From the NCBI GenBank assembly GCA_027924645.1, contig BSBN01001017.1, positions 5,482,501 through 5,546,500 of the forward strand: 64,000 bases of DNA, written 5' to 3'. A model generated the notes under the pieces. It was not told the DNA's origin, did no database searches, and was given only the letters and a program-made list of their open reading frames with translations. The DNA comes from Cunninghamia lanceolata. Its lineage: Eukaryota; Streptophyta; Pinopsida; Cupressales; Cupressaceae. Positions 23,776 through 34,215 of this stretch are shown piece after piece (the stretch's first letter is position 1; every line of letters starts with the position of its first letter). Made by a program: the position numbers and the translations under genes.

Positions 23776-25012
23776 CATTAACACATATGACACCAAGATT
23801 TTAACTTGGAAAACCTAGTTAAGGGAAAAACCATGAGGTGACTAACCCAAGATTGTATTCTCTGTTAAAAGAATATGAGGAACAAAATGGCACTTGCCAA
23901 TTAGGGTTCACTGCCTGAGCACATTGCTCACAAGAGGCCCACTGCCTATAGGAGACACACTGTCTACAGAATAATAAATATTACATACTTGAACTAGAGA
24001 TTAACATCTTCACCATGTTTGAGTCAGTTCCATTTAATCTCAATACTTCTGCTCTGCCTTTCACTCTTCTTCTCTCTACCACACTCTCATCTCAACCAGA
24101 TACTTTGAAATGACTTCACAAATCTTATTTATACAAGACATCGACTTTGGGATAATCATCAAAGTTGGCACAATATATACTTTATTTCATTACAAAGCAA
24201 TTACACAAGTACAACTTGACTTATTACTAAAGACTTCATATGAATCACCACACGGTCGGCCACACATATCAGGGACTTCAAACTTCTTTGAGGAACACGC
24301 CATGCTTTGCAGAACATCTTCAAGATCATCTGCAAGATGTGTAAACATCTGGTCGGCTATGTTAGGAAGAACATCATCACCCGGAAGTAAATCTTCAATT
24401 ACGAGTTCAATCTTCAATGCGGACCATCAACATGAACTGGACACAATCTAGAGACCTCCACAAGCTTGCCTGAAACACCATGAACATCCACATCACTTCT
24501 TCTTACTGAAATCATTCTCATCTTCATCCAAAACCTTAAGAACATAGTCTGTCATCACTGTCACATTGGAATAAATGCTTGCAAACCTCCAAACCATGAA
24601 CCAATTGAGTTGTCAATTCACATTGGTTTCCTAAACACTTGACCAAATCTGCAGAACAAGATATTGCATTTCTGGATCTCACTAGACCTATTTGTGTCAC
24701 TCTGTCAGCTTTGAACATCTGCCAGAACCAATTTTGCTCATATGGCCATAACTTCTCCAAATCTTCATGCAGACCTCTCAAATCTTGACTAGATCATCTT
24801 TAGACAGATATCTACAGACCCTTTGATGCACATCCTCTAATCTTCATCTTATCTGGGATCTTCACTTCATAGAGCTTCACTGTTCTTCTCTATTTTAGAT
24901 AGGACTAATTTTCTCAATATCCTCAGCACACAGCTCATCCAATCCTTGACATCAATGCAACAGGAGTATGTTGACATCAATGACAACATCGGTTAGGCCC
25001 ATACTTGCAACA
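23776..25012 (-). repeat. LTR A (3' LTR of copia A, truncated)
   Basis: Ends CATACTTGCAACA before the PPT, exactly as LTR B does at 38085. It carries the conserved blocks GGGGTGACTAACCC and CACTGCC...GAGCACA. The minus-strand open piece 24781-24536 and the segment around 24770-24830 resemble the ORF2 N-terminus of the young element. Confidence 0.8.
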
Positions 25013-25264
25013 ATCTCCCCCTTTGTCATTGATGGCAACATATGATGTGAAAAACTATTTTAACCATCAAGACAAGAACTTCTCCTCACTAACTGACATA
25101 GCTCCCCCTATCAACAACAATCATTCATATGTCTTCTCTTTCTTTACTACTCCCCCTTTGATCAGCAACCACTTTTGTTTTTCACATGTCTTCTCTCCCC
25201 CTTTGACATCAATGGTAAAGGGCACATACTTGCATCAATCAGAATCATAGAAATTGCTCCCCCT
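25013..25264 (-). other. Polypurine-tract cluster of copia A
   Basis: On the plus strand CTCCCCCTTTG recurs next to the LTR (25014-25027) and again near 25149 and 25194, each followed by a variant of ATTGATGGCAA or ATCAATGG. The minus strand therefore carries several AAAGGGGGAG tracts between pol and the 3' LTR. Only the LTR-adjacent copy should prime the LTR. Confidence 0.7.
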
Positions 25265-25269
25265 AAGTA

Positions 25270-26362
25270 TGTTGATAACTGAGAGGGGGGGGGGTGAATC
25301 AGTTATCCTAATTATTTCCCTTATTGAACTTTCCTTTTAATTGATGCAGCATAAAATCAAACAGAAAACATTAACCATGAAATAAGAAACACATGACACA
25401 GTATTTTTGACGTGGAAACCCTGTTAAGGGAGAAAACCACGGGGTGATTAACCCAAAATTATTCTCTGTTAGAAGAATAGGAAATTACAAAAATGGCACT
25501 TGCCAATTAGGGCTCACTGCCCGAGCACACTGCTCACAAGAGGCCCACTGCCTACAAGAAGACACACTGTCTACAAAGTGATGAGAATCACAGTCTTGAA
25601 CTGATTGGAAGCATCTGCATATGCTGGAGTTCAGTTCCGGTTAGGCTCAGTACACTGATCTGCTGCACTTCATCTTTCCTCTGTTCTTTATTCTGCTATC
25701 TTTCACATACCGGATCCTTTTTGCTACTTCTGCTCTTTATCTGGATTTATTCGCATAACACTCCACAACAACACACACTTCACAACTGAATCCATCCTCT
25801 ATATATATCCGCACAAGTAATTTCATCACCTTTCTAGTCGGCATCCGGAACAGTCTGGTTTCTTACAAACTCTCATTCTGTCGGCTGAATCCTTCCTCAC
25901 CAAGCAATGCAGATCAAGCATATACTTGTAGATATCATTAATCATGTCTGCCAAACATGATTCATGCCTTCACAACCTCTGTTATCAACAGTAACCCATC
26001 CGGAAAGCAGTCTGATACTCTGCCAGTCAGTTCTTCCTCTGTTTTCACTGTCTCTCAGGAATCCGGTACTCAACCATTCATATCTTTTTCCTCGTCCATC
26101 ACCGGAGGCTAAATCCTTGGAATATACCACTCAAGGTAGTCCTCTTGACTTCCCCAAATCCGCACTGCACCAAGACACTTCCTCTGAGAGATCTGGACCA
26201 ATCTGTCGGACCTTGCCACATGCTCTGTTCTTCTTCACCGGACCACAACATTCTTTATTCTGACTTCCGGTAGAGACACATTATGACTTGCGGATATGTG
26301 GGATGACCTTTGTTGCCATCAATGACAACAACCATGAATCCATATAGTGTCTCTTGCCAACA
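25270..26362 (-). repeat. 3' LTR of the young element (1093 bp)
   Basis: Starts TGTTGATAACTGAGAGG, ends CTCTTGCCAACA, and is followed by the PPT. A TATATATA at about 25801 is the likely core promoter on the minus strand. The 99- and 62-codon frames inside it recur unchanged in the other LTR and are not genes. Confidence 0.95.
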
Positions 26363-26520
26363 ATCTCCCCCTTTGGCATTGATGGCAACACTTAGTGAAA
26401 AATGACTAAGTGTTTTCACTATGCTCCCCCTTTGCTGATGCTCTGTCCTTATATACAATTTCCGGAACTCCCCCTTAGTTGGATCCCTCATTTTTCACTG
26501 CTCCTCACTCCCCCTTTGAC
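26363..26520 (-). other. Array of four PPT-like tracts
   Basis: CTCCCCCTTTG or a close variant occurs at 26365, 26424, 26468 and 26508 on the plus strand, that is AAAGGGGGAG on the coding strand, spaced about 40-60 bp. The first touches the LTR and is the functional PPT by position. The same clustering is found in copia A and B. Confidence 0.8.
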
Positions 26521-26594
26521 ATCAATGGCAAAGGGTAGGGTCCGCACACCAAAATTTTCAAAAATTTCCTATACATAGCCGCATATTTACATAC

Positions 26595-26968
26595 TTACAT
26601 ATACTGAAGAATGTCTGCAAAGGATGTCTGCAATTGAATCATTTCTGTAGCCCAACTTTGCTTCATTCTGTCCAAAATTGAAATGTGACCACTTAACAAA
26701 AATGCAAACGCTTCTGCCCACTTGAGATCTGTCGGATCTTTTGTTTGGGCGGTGGTCTGAGCATCACTGATGGCCTCATGCATTGTTTCCAACTTAGGGA
26801 TTATAATCCTTCTAAGTTCTCCCATCCGGTTGGTGATGTTCTTTTTTTCCTTCTCAAGATTTTTTATTTCATTCAAGACTGCAATGGTCTGACATTCTTG
26901 ATTTATTATAGAGGAAGAGAGAGGATCAAAACTTTGAGATAAGCTTTGTAGCTTATCCTGTTCCTCTT
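26595..26968 (-). CDS. C-terminal continuation of ORF2, different frame
   Basis: The frame is open from about 26984 to 26595. It gives a helical, charged segment (NEIKNLEKEKKNITNRMGEL, then METMHEAISDAQT-like helices) ending FADILQYM. It overlaps the end of ORF2 in another register, so a one-base indel near 26975-26985 most likely separates it from ORF2. The ORF2 protein would then be about 660 residues. No known domain. Confidence 0.5.
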
Positions 26969-28582
26969 TTATTTCTTGTCAAATGCTGCTGTTGCCTTTG
27001 ACCAGGATATACAAAATTTGTAGATGTCACCGCCATCCTTAAGAGCATTCTCTAAGCTCCTTATTCCAATGCTTACAATCTTCCTATCCTTAGAGATTAA
27101 TTCTAATATTTCTGAAAATCTCTTATCCAAAAATTCCTTCCAGACCTTTTCTTCAGCTGATTTTTCTAGAGAATCAAAATGTGTATCAACACTGCTGACT
27201 AAGGTTTTTAGATTACCGGAAGTGGAGGCTGTCGGATCTATCTGGATTGATGGCATGATTTTTACAAGTACTCCGGAAGCAGCCTCTATCAACTCACAGT
27301 CTTCCATATGAGACTTCAGGAGCTTTTCATTTGCCTTGGCATTTGCAAATGAAGCTATCTTCATTGTTTGTACCGGAGAGAGAGAGTCAAAATCAAATGG
27401 ACCTTTTAGAAGCTCCGGTTCATCAATCTCTAGAGTTTCTTTGCTCAAAAATTGTTGAACAGTTTGTGCAGTGTCTCTTGCCGGAGACAGATGTTTCTTT
27501 TCTTCTGCAGTCTTAGAACTGTCAACCTCTTTGTCTTTCACCACTGCTTCCTTCTCCTGTAATTGCTCTTCTTCTTTGGATCCGGAGACTGTAGGGGAAA
27601 CTGGAGGAGAGATGCTAGTTTGTTCATGGGCCACTTCTTCTGGAGCAGAGGGTCCCAAGTCCTCAGCTGTTTCTGTACCCAAATCCTCTACAACCGGAAG
27701 ATTGAACCTTTTGAAGGCCTTCCGGAGGATCTCTTCTGTTTCTTGGGCCACTTTGTCAGTCTCGCCAAGCATGAGTTGATTCATCATGGCTTTGCTCCTG
27801 AACTCATCTTTGCAGTCTTTGAAGATAATGTTCATTGTCTTGGGATCAATTTGAGGATATAGCTGAATAGCTATCTGCTCCCGGATCTCAAGATCTTTAG
27901 CATGAGCATTATTCTTTCTTACTTCCATTTCCTTTTCTAGGCTTTTAGGAATAAGAGATATTATTTCAATGAAAGCCTTATTATATATGTTAAGATATTT
28001 TACTGTGGCCTCCTGCAGAGTCTTTTGGTCGGCCTCACTGAAGTCATCATATGATTCAGTCATTGGTTGAAGGTTTCCATCCACCGTGACCGACTTGATT
28101 ATGCTCTCTAGTGACAGAGTGGGCTTTTCAACAGTTACCTCTGCCATTTCATCCTTGTCTTGGCCTGTGGAGGGCTTACCAGATCCTTTCTTCTTCTGTT
28201 TCTTTACTTCTCTTACTCCCTCATCTGATTCTGTTTCCTCTTCATCCTTTTGGCTTCCATAAGCCCTTGTGGCTTTTGTCTTGGATCTCTTACCGGATGC
28301 CTGAACTTCCGGTTTTGAACCTTTGGTTGTGGAAGGTGCAGGTCTCTTTGATGATCTGGTCCGGGTGGGAGTTTCAACCGGAGCACCTCCCTGAACAGGT
28401 CTTATTTGATCGATCACAGCTTCTTCATAACTCCATGCGGACCTCTGAAAACTTGACTGAAGTATCTCAAGACTCATATCTACAAACCCTTTGATCCGCA
28501 TCTTGTGCCACATCCGGCACCACTTGTTTGGCTGGGGGAACAAGATTTTCTTTGAGTCTCCCCCTGAGCCTGAGCTCACTTT
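26969..28582 (-). CDS. ORF2: long protein of unknown function
   Basis: About 537 codons, in the same frame as ORF1 and separated from it by a single TAA (28583-28585). The first ATG is some 20 codons in. The N-terminus (FPQPNKWCRMWHKMRIKGF) is followed by a Ser/Thr/Lys-rich segment with two nuclear-signal-like clusters (SGKRSKTKATR; REVKKQKKKGSGK). Then come a helical middle, an acidic Pro/Ser/Glu linker and a helical end. I see no signal peptide, transmembrane segment, RT, integrase or protease motif. Position after gag-like sequence and an in-frame stop recalls the env-like ORF of SIRE1, but without pol between. Function unknown. The long open frame suggests recent constraint or youth. Confidence 0.75.
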   Translation of the reverse strand, partial: KVSSGSGGDSKKILFPQPNKWCRMWHKMRIKGFVDMSLEILQSSFQRSAWSYEEAVIDQIRPVQGGAPVETPTRTRSSKRPAPSTTKGSKPEVQASGKRSKTKATRAYGSQKDEEETESDEGVREVKKQKKKGSGKPSTGQDKDEMAEVTVEKPTLSLESIIKSVTVDGNLQPMTESYDDFSEADQKTLQEATVKYLNIYNKAFIEIISLIPKSLEKEMEVRKNNAHAKDLEIREQIAIQLYPQIDPKTMNIIFKDCKDEFRSKAMMNQLMLGETDKVAQETEEILRKAFKRFNLPVVEDLGTETAEDLGPSAPEEVAHEQTSISPPVSPTVSGSKEEEQLQEKEAVVKDKEVDSSKTAEEKKHLSPARDTAQTVQQFLSKETLEIDEPELLKGPFDFDSLSPVQTMKIASFANAKANEKLLKSHMEDCELIEAASGVLVKIMPSIQIDPTASTSGNLKTLVSSVDTHFDSLEKSAEEKVWKEFLDKRFSEILELISKDRKIVSIGIRSLENALKDGGDIYKFCISWSKATAAFDKK

Positions 28583-29761
28583 TTAATTTCTGGAAGAAAT
28601 ATCAGCACCAGAGTCTGGTGCGGATCCAACCTCTACATTCTCTGAACTTTTCTTCACCCAAATCTTGCTCATCTGATTCCTAACCTCATCCGCATTCATC
28701 TTTTGTTTACCCTTGTCTTGATTCTGATTATACACCGGACCTCTTTTGTCCTGATTCTTGTTTCTGCAGACTTTAGCATTATGACCGGACCTATTGCAGA
28801 TTTGGCAAATAATATTTCTTTGCGTATTTGACTGATATCCTCTTGATCTGCATTGATTAGCCCTATGACCTATTCTATTGCATGTGAAGCATCTACCTTT
28901 GAATGATTTGTTTACTTGCATAATTCTGCATTCATGGGATTTGTGTCCATACCTTTTGCAGTTGAAGCACTGTCCGGAGAAGGATGAATTAATCTGATTC
29001 ATTCTCATTCTGCACTGATTAGCTTTGTGACCAAAGTGGTTGCAGCTGTGGCAGTATCCATTGAAGGATGGATATCTTTGAGCATTTGGCTGTCTTACCG
29101 GAGGTCTTCTAGGCCTGCTCCTTGGATTTTCTGATCCAAGATTCTTCTGATTGGATCCGGAGCTTTCTCCTTTCTCATATCCCAAACCATACTTGTCATC
29201 TGTCCTCTTTTGACTTCCAAGAAGAACTTCAAGTTGAGCAGAACTTATCTTGAATTTCTCTTTATATTCATTTGCTGTTTGAAGGTCTCTTTTGAGAGAG
29301 GCAATTTGATCCTCAAGTTTTCCTTCATTATCTTTGGCATCTTCAAGATCAGATTCAAGATGTCTGATAATCCTGTCCATCTGGTGGCATTCTTCTGATT
29401 TTTCTTTAAGAGATTGTCTTAGATTGTCTTCAGCCTTTCTTTTTTCTTCAATCTCTTGAGTAAACTTTATAGTTCCTGATTCCATTTCATGTCTTAACAT
29501 AATGACTTCTTTTGATAACTTTTCACATAACTTGGTTTGCTCAGTTAATTCTTCATTTGTATTGCTTTCTTCACTTTGCCTTGCCAACTGTTGAAGCAGC
29601 TCCTTTCTCTTTTTCATAGAGAGACTTAATTTGTCTTTTAATTCTCTCATGAATTCATCAGCCTGTTTGAGTCTTTCCTTTAATTCACTGACTTCAGAAT
29701 TTGACTGTTCAAGATCCTCAAGAGCAGTCTTGAGTTGCTCTCTTAAACCATATGCATCCAT
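28583..29761 (-). CDS. gag: ORF1: coiled-coil protein with four CCHC zinc knuckles
   Basis: 392 codons from ATG at 29761, about 55 bases inside the primer site. Residues 5-180 are a long heptad coiled coil. KYGLGYE (about 191-197) matches the K-GLGY motif of SIRE-like gag proteins. Four CX2CX4HX4C knuckles follow at C237-C250, C265-C278, C291-C304 and C319-C332, separated by basic linkers. The tail ends SAPDSGADISSRN. The UBN2 capsid part expected in copia gag is missing, so this is probably the C-terminal half of a gag: an RNA-binding nucleocapsid that multimerises by its coiled coil. Four knuckles is unusual; one or two is common. Confidence 0.85.
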   Translation of the reverse strand: MDAYGLREQLKTALEDLEQSNSEVSELKERLKQADEFMRELKDKLSLSMKKRKELLQQLARQSEESNTNEELTEQTKLCEKLSKEVIMLRHEMESGTIKFTQEIEEKRKAEDNLRQSLKEKSEECHQMDRIIRHLESDLEDAKDNEGKLEDQIASLKRDLQTANEYKEKFKISSAQLEVLLGSQKRTDDKYGLGYEKGESSGSNQKNLGSENPRSRPRRPPVRQPNAQRYPSFNGYCHSCNHFGHKANQCRMRMNQINSSFSGQCFNCKRYGHKSHECRIMQVNKSFKGRCFTCNRIGHRANQCRSRGYQSNTQRNIICQICNRSGHNAKVCRNKNQDKRGPVYNQNQDKGKQKMNADEVRNQMSKIWVKKSSENVEVGSAPDSGADISSRN

Positions 29762-29811
29762 TTGAAATCCCAGATCTTCCTCAAGCTGTTAGGCTCTATT
29801 AGGAGGAACTT

Positions 29812-29826
29812 AGCTCTGATACCAAT
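29812..29826 (-). other. Primer binding site, initiator tRNA-Met (young element)
   Basis: The minus strand reads TTGGTATCAGAGCTAA directly beside the LTR start at 29827. TGGTATCAGAGC is the complement of the initiator tRNA-Met 3' end used by plant copia elements. Confidence 0.9.
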
Positions 29827-30921
29827 TGTTGATAACTGAGAGGGGGGGGGGGGTGAATCAGTTATCCTAATTATTTCCCTTATTGAACTTTCCTTTTAAT
29901 TGATGCAGCATAAAATCAAACAGAAAACATTAACCATGAAATAAGAAACACATGACACAGTATTTTTGACGTGGAAACCCTGTTAAGGGAGAAAACCATG
30001 GGGTGATTAACCCAAAATTATTCTCTGTTAGAAGAATAGGAAATTACAAAAATGGCACTTGCCAATTAGGGCTCACTGCCCGAGCACACTGCTCACAAGA
30101 GGCCCACTGCCTACAAGAAGACACACTGTCTACAAAGTGATGAGAATCACAGTCTTGAACTGATTGGAAGCATCTGCATATGCTGGAGTTCAGTTCCGGT
30201 TAGGCTCAGTACACTGATCTGCTGCACTTCATCTTTCCTCTGTTCTTTATTCTGCTATCTTTCACATACCGGATCCTTTTTGCTACTTCTGCTCTTTATC
30301 TGGATTTATTCGCATAACACTCCACAACAACACACACTTCACAACTGAATCCATCCTCTATATATATCCGCACAAGTAATTTCATCACCTTTCTAGTCGG
30401 CATCCGGAACAGTCTGGTTTCTTACAAACTCTCATTTTGTCGGCTGAATCCTTCCTCACCAAGCAATGCGGATCAAGCATATACTTGTAGATATCATTAA
30501 TCATGTCTGCCAAACATGATTCATGCCTTCACAACCTCTGTTATCAACAGTAACCCATCCGGAAAGCAGTCTGATACTCTGCCAGTCAGTTCTTCCTCTG
30601 TTTTCACTGTCTCTCAGGAATCCGGTACTCAACCATTCATATCTTTTTCCTCGTCCATCACCGGAGGCTAAATCCTTGGAATATACCACTCAAGGTAGTC
30701 CTCTTGACTTCCCCAAATCCGCACTGCACCAAGACACTTCCTCTGAGAGATCCGGACCAATCTGTCGGACCTTGCCACATGCTCTGTTCTTCTTCACCGG
30801 ACCACAACATTCTTTATTCTGACTTCCGGTAGAGACACATTATGACTTGCGGATATGTGGGATGACCTTTGTTGCCATCAATGACAACAACCATGAATCC
30901 ATATAGTGTCTCTTGCCAACA
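29827..30921 (-). repeat. 5' LTR of the young element (1095 bp)
   Basis: Near-identical to 25270-26362. Differences seen: C/T at 25439/29998, C/T at 25877/30436, A/G at 25910/30470, T/C near 26191/30751, and two extra G in the G run. Flanked on the right by the AAGTA duplication. Confidence 0.95.
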
Positions 30922-30926
30922 AAGTA

Positions 30927-31772
30927 GTAGCTTCCTATCATCAATTTGGACCACAAGATATGATTGTGAGATCCACCGGACTGATGCACATCAGTGCACC
31001 TTAATTTAGAATTGGAGGGGTAATAACCCCTAACTTCTCCCTGAGATACTCAAAAGAGTCCTTAGGTAGAGGTTTAGTAAAAATGTCTGCAATCTAATCC
31101 TTGGAGGGCACAAACTCCAATCTAACTTCATTCTTGTTCACCTGCTCTCTCAAAAAGTGAAACTTGATAGATATATGTTTTGTCTTTGAATGCAACATTG
31201 GATTTTTTGATATATTTATTGTACTTGAATTATCACAGAAGATTGTGATAGGTTCCTCATACTCTACTTTGATGTCTCTTAGCATTTATTTCATTCACAA
31301 TACTTAAGTGCAACTACCTGCCACTGCAATATATTCTACTTTTGCAGTGGACAGAGATATTGCCTCTTATTTCTTGCTCAACCAAGAAACCAATCTTTTC
31401 CCTAAAAAGAATGCACCGCCACTGGTACTCTTCCAGTCATCCACATCTCCTACCCAATCTGCATTTGTATATGCATGAAGAAAGAAATCATGATCTCTAG
31501 GATATCATAAACCATACTCAACTATTCCTTTTAGATATCTAAGAATCCTCTTGATTGCCATGACATGAGATTCTCTAGGATCAGCTTGGAATCTGGCAAC
31601 AAGACCAACAACATTCATAATGTCAGGTCTAGTTTGAGTAAGATACAGTAGTCCTCCAATCATTGACCTATACTTTTTTTGATCAGCCTTAGGAGAGTCA
31701 TCATCTTTGCTCAGTTTACATCTAGTTTCCATGGGAGTATTCATTAGTTTTGAGTCTCCCATCCCAAATTTT
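30927..31772 (-). pseudogene. Copia A pol end: RT C-terminus and RNase H
   Basis: From the right: NTPMETRCKLSKDDDSPKAD, YRSMIGGLLYLTQTRPDI, IKRILRYLKG (RT C-terminal conserved block); stop-interrupted RNase H; then ITIFCDNSSTINISKNPMLH, SKTKHISIKFHFLREQV, and a tail DIFTKPLPKDSFEYLREKLG near 31020-31090. Frames at 31762-31505 and 31285-31094 are open; stops lie between. Sequence upstream of NTPMETR is lost at the junction with LTR B. Confidence 0.85.
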
Positions 31773-31784
31773 TGTTAGATTTAT

Positions 31785-33124
31785 TGATGCAGAGGCATCC
31801 ACACTAAAACCTTGACATACAGCATGTATGTCTACAACCCATCATCATCATCATATTTTCTCTTAACACTGTCAGCATCATCATATTTTCTCTGCCGACC
31901 GATATCCTCCTGCAGACAAACCTTCGACCTTTTCACCTGTCAGCAGCATCATCATATCCGGCTATCGGCAGCATCATCACATTCGGCAAGCGCAATCATC
32001 CTCCTGACGATCACTGTTCATCTTACCGCCAACCTCTTTCTTCATCATCATGATGTTCAACATCATGTTCATCAGCAGGATATAGAACATCCGGTTCCTC
32101 CCATATATCCTGATGACGACAACCTCATGCACCTTTCCTTCGATGCTTACGTCACCCCGATATCTTGATGACGATTATCCTGATGACGATGATGTCACAT
32201 GCAGTTCCTTCAATATCCTGCTGTTGGCCAAACTTAACATTATCGGCCCGCGATGGTTTTATCAACCCGATCTTCTACCTTATGCCGATACGCTCCTCCT
32301 CGGCAACACTTGATGATGATCACCCCAATGCACATTCACTTTATGCAAACGATGGCATCATGCTCACCTCCATCTACTCGGTTGACGCCCAAAGTAACTG
32401 CAGGATATACACAGAAATATCCTGATGATGCCGTTGCGATGGATTTTCCAACCTTAGCGAATTTCCAATCCGCCGAACCTCCTGAGGTGACCCGATCCGC
32501 TTCTTGGACAACTTTCCAGACTCTAACAACCAGCACGACCTAGCACATACCCATGCTAGGGTTCTCAACACCTTTCGACTGCGATCCTGCAAACAGACAT
32601 GCAAACAAACACAAATGCAAACTAAATCCTAAACTACTGTACATAGCCATTCCACCGATTCGACGAATCAACTCGTGGAATGGATCAGCGAATCCATGAA
32701 ACCACCAAAACAGCAAATCGATCACACAATGGAATCCAAAACAGAGAATTGACACAACAGGATCTCTTTATTGATTTCAAAAGATGCAAATACAATATTC
32801 AGTCTCTCCCTCTGTCTCACTCTCTGCACAGTCTGATCGATGATCGATGATATGCAATACCAACCGATCCTACTACATAAATAGGATTTCCTGCGAGTAC
32901 TACCACTCGATTCCCAGTGGTTGGGAGCTTCCAAGCGGCTGGGAGGATCCAACCGGACATACAGCATAATAGCTGTCCTAACAACCTAGCTAAAAATAGT
33001 AAAGTATGGTCAACATGACCTTATTACATGCATTGGTCTTATAAGACCTTCGAAACATTAACCAGACCTATAACAAACTAACTGCCTCATGGAGGCCAGC
33101 TGTCAGGTAGGTGCTCCTGCACCA
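31785..33124 (-). repeat. 3' LTR of the gag-PR element (1340 bp)
   Basis: TGATGCAGAGGC...CTGCACCA on the plus strand. The first 450 bp are dense in CATCATCAT, CCTGATGACGA and CGATATC motifs. The internal side is TACTCCCCAACAG, giving a coding-strand PPT GTTGGGGAGTA beside TGGTGCAGG. Repeated ORFs here are not genes. Confidence 0.9.
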
Positions 33125-34215
33125 TACTCCCCAACAGAAAAGAACTCATGTCCCATGAGTTAGGATGTGGAAGTCCTCCACCTTTACACTTTGCCTTGTC
33201 AGTGTTCTGACCTGTTCTAGCTTTGTCCTCTGCTGGCTCTTGGCTACTCCAAGACTTCTGAACTGTAACTTGCTTTCTTGCCAGTAAATCCTCATGCCTG
33301 TCAATGTAGGCCCTTCTCTCACATACCTTGTGTTTGTCAGGTTGTCTGACCAGAACCTCTGTCTGAACTGCCTCTTGAACTTCTGTATTGTTCAACTCTA
33401 TCTTCCTTTCAACCTTTATAGGACAAACAATAGTCCCAACTATGACAACATCCTTGTCATTCCTCTCAACTGGTTGCTGTTTGTAAACCTGTTTCTGAAC
33501 TTGCTGCTAACCTCTGTCAGTCAAAACTGAAACTTTCTTCAACCTGTTGTCCTTAACAACTCCTTTCCCTGCAGTGTCCACAACTGCCTTTATGCCTGCT
33601 CCTATAGGCATCTGCACAAACTCCTTCTTTCCCACTAAAATGATTTTGGCTGCCCCCTGTGCTGCAGCATTTTCCTGCAATGGCATCAACATAATAGTCT
33701 TCCCATCTTTCTTGATGGTGTAGGTATTAGCATACCCATCATACAGTACCCTTCTATCAAATTTCCATGGTCTACCCAATAGTAGGTGACAACATTCCAT
33801 GGGCAAAATGTCACACAAAACTCTATCATGATATGCTCCAATCTGAAAATCCACATATGCCTGTTCATAGACAAAAAGTGATTGACTATCACTCACCCAA
33901 GATGCCTTGTAAGGGTGATGGTGTGGAATCCTTTCCAAATTCAGTTTATCCACCATTTCCTGAGATACCATGTTATCTGTTGAACCAGTATCAATGACAA
34001 CCTTACATACTTTACCTTTGCTCTTGCATGTGGTCTTGAAAAGAGCTCTTCTTTGCATCATATCCTTTGATGTCTGTAAACTAATTCGCCTTAGCATCAA
34101 TGCTTCTCCCTCCTCAAGATATCCATAACTGTCAGGATCCCTATCTCCTTGATAAGTGTTTGAACTCTGCACACTTTTCTCTACTTCTCTTCTTGCACAA
34201 GTTGTACTCTCTTGT
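33087..34215 (-). pseudogene. Retroviral-type aspartic protease and C-terminal extension
   Basis: The frame running down to 33507 contains CKVVIDTGSTDNMVS (catalytic DTG) and CCHLLLGRPWKFDR (the LLGRPW motif). It would cleave Gag. It is offset by one base from gag: the gag stop is at 34181-34183 and the protease frame is open from about 34210, with no obvious slippery heptamer in the overlap, so an indel is as likely as programmed shifting. At 33507-33509 TAG (context GGT-TAG-CAG, probably a former CAG) interrupts a tail that stays in frame to 33087 (VQTEVLVRQPDKHK; GLPHPNSWDMSSFLLGS). Confidence 0.8.

Larger units (their letters stand above)
25270..30921 (-). mobile_element. Complete, young, pol-less SIRE-like LTR retrotransposon
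   Basis: Two LTRs (25270-26362 and 29827-30921) are bounded by TGTTG...CCAACA and flanked by a perfect 5-bp duplication AAGTA (25265-25269, 30922-30926). I count about four transitions plus a G-run of 10 versus 12 between the LTRs, so insertion is recent. The 3.5-kb internal region has a primer site, two long frames and a PPT cluster, but no protease motif, integrase, RT or RNase H. It must rely on enzymes from a relative; copia A/B share its LTR design and PPT pattern. Confidence 0.92.
23776..31772 (-). mobile_element. SIRE-like copia element A, broken, with a nested insertion
   Basis: Leftmost is its 3' LTR (23776-25012, missing its first ~130 bp compared with copy B), then a PPT cluster, then the pol end (RNase H and RT C-terminus, 31772 down to about 30990). 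The element was split by the young insertion at 25270-30921, which duplicated AAGTA. Pol is cut at 31772, where LTR B begins. Copy B at 36722-39367 shows the uninterrupted arrangement. Confidence 0.8.

Noticed and set aside
25942..26263. 62- and 99-codon frames repeated at 30501-30822
   Set aside because: They are LTR sequence, identical because the LTRs are; no coding features and overlapping frames on both strands.
26969..28582. ORF2 as a viral-type envelope glycoprotein
   Set aside because: No signal peptide, transmembrane segment or cysteine pattern visible; only the position after an in-frame stop recalls env-like ORFs.
31812..32543. Many open frames in the LTRs of the gag-PR element (also 35421-36137)
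   Set aside because: Low GATGATG complexity keeps several frames open on both strands; they lie in promoter/LTR sequence and recur in both LTRs.
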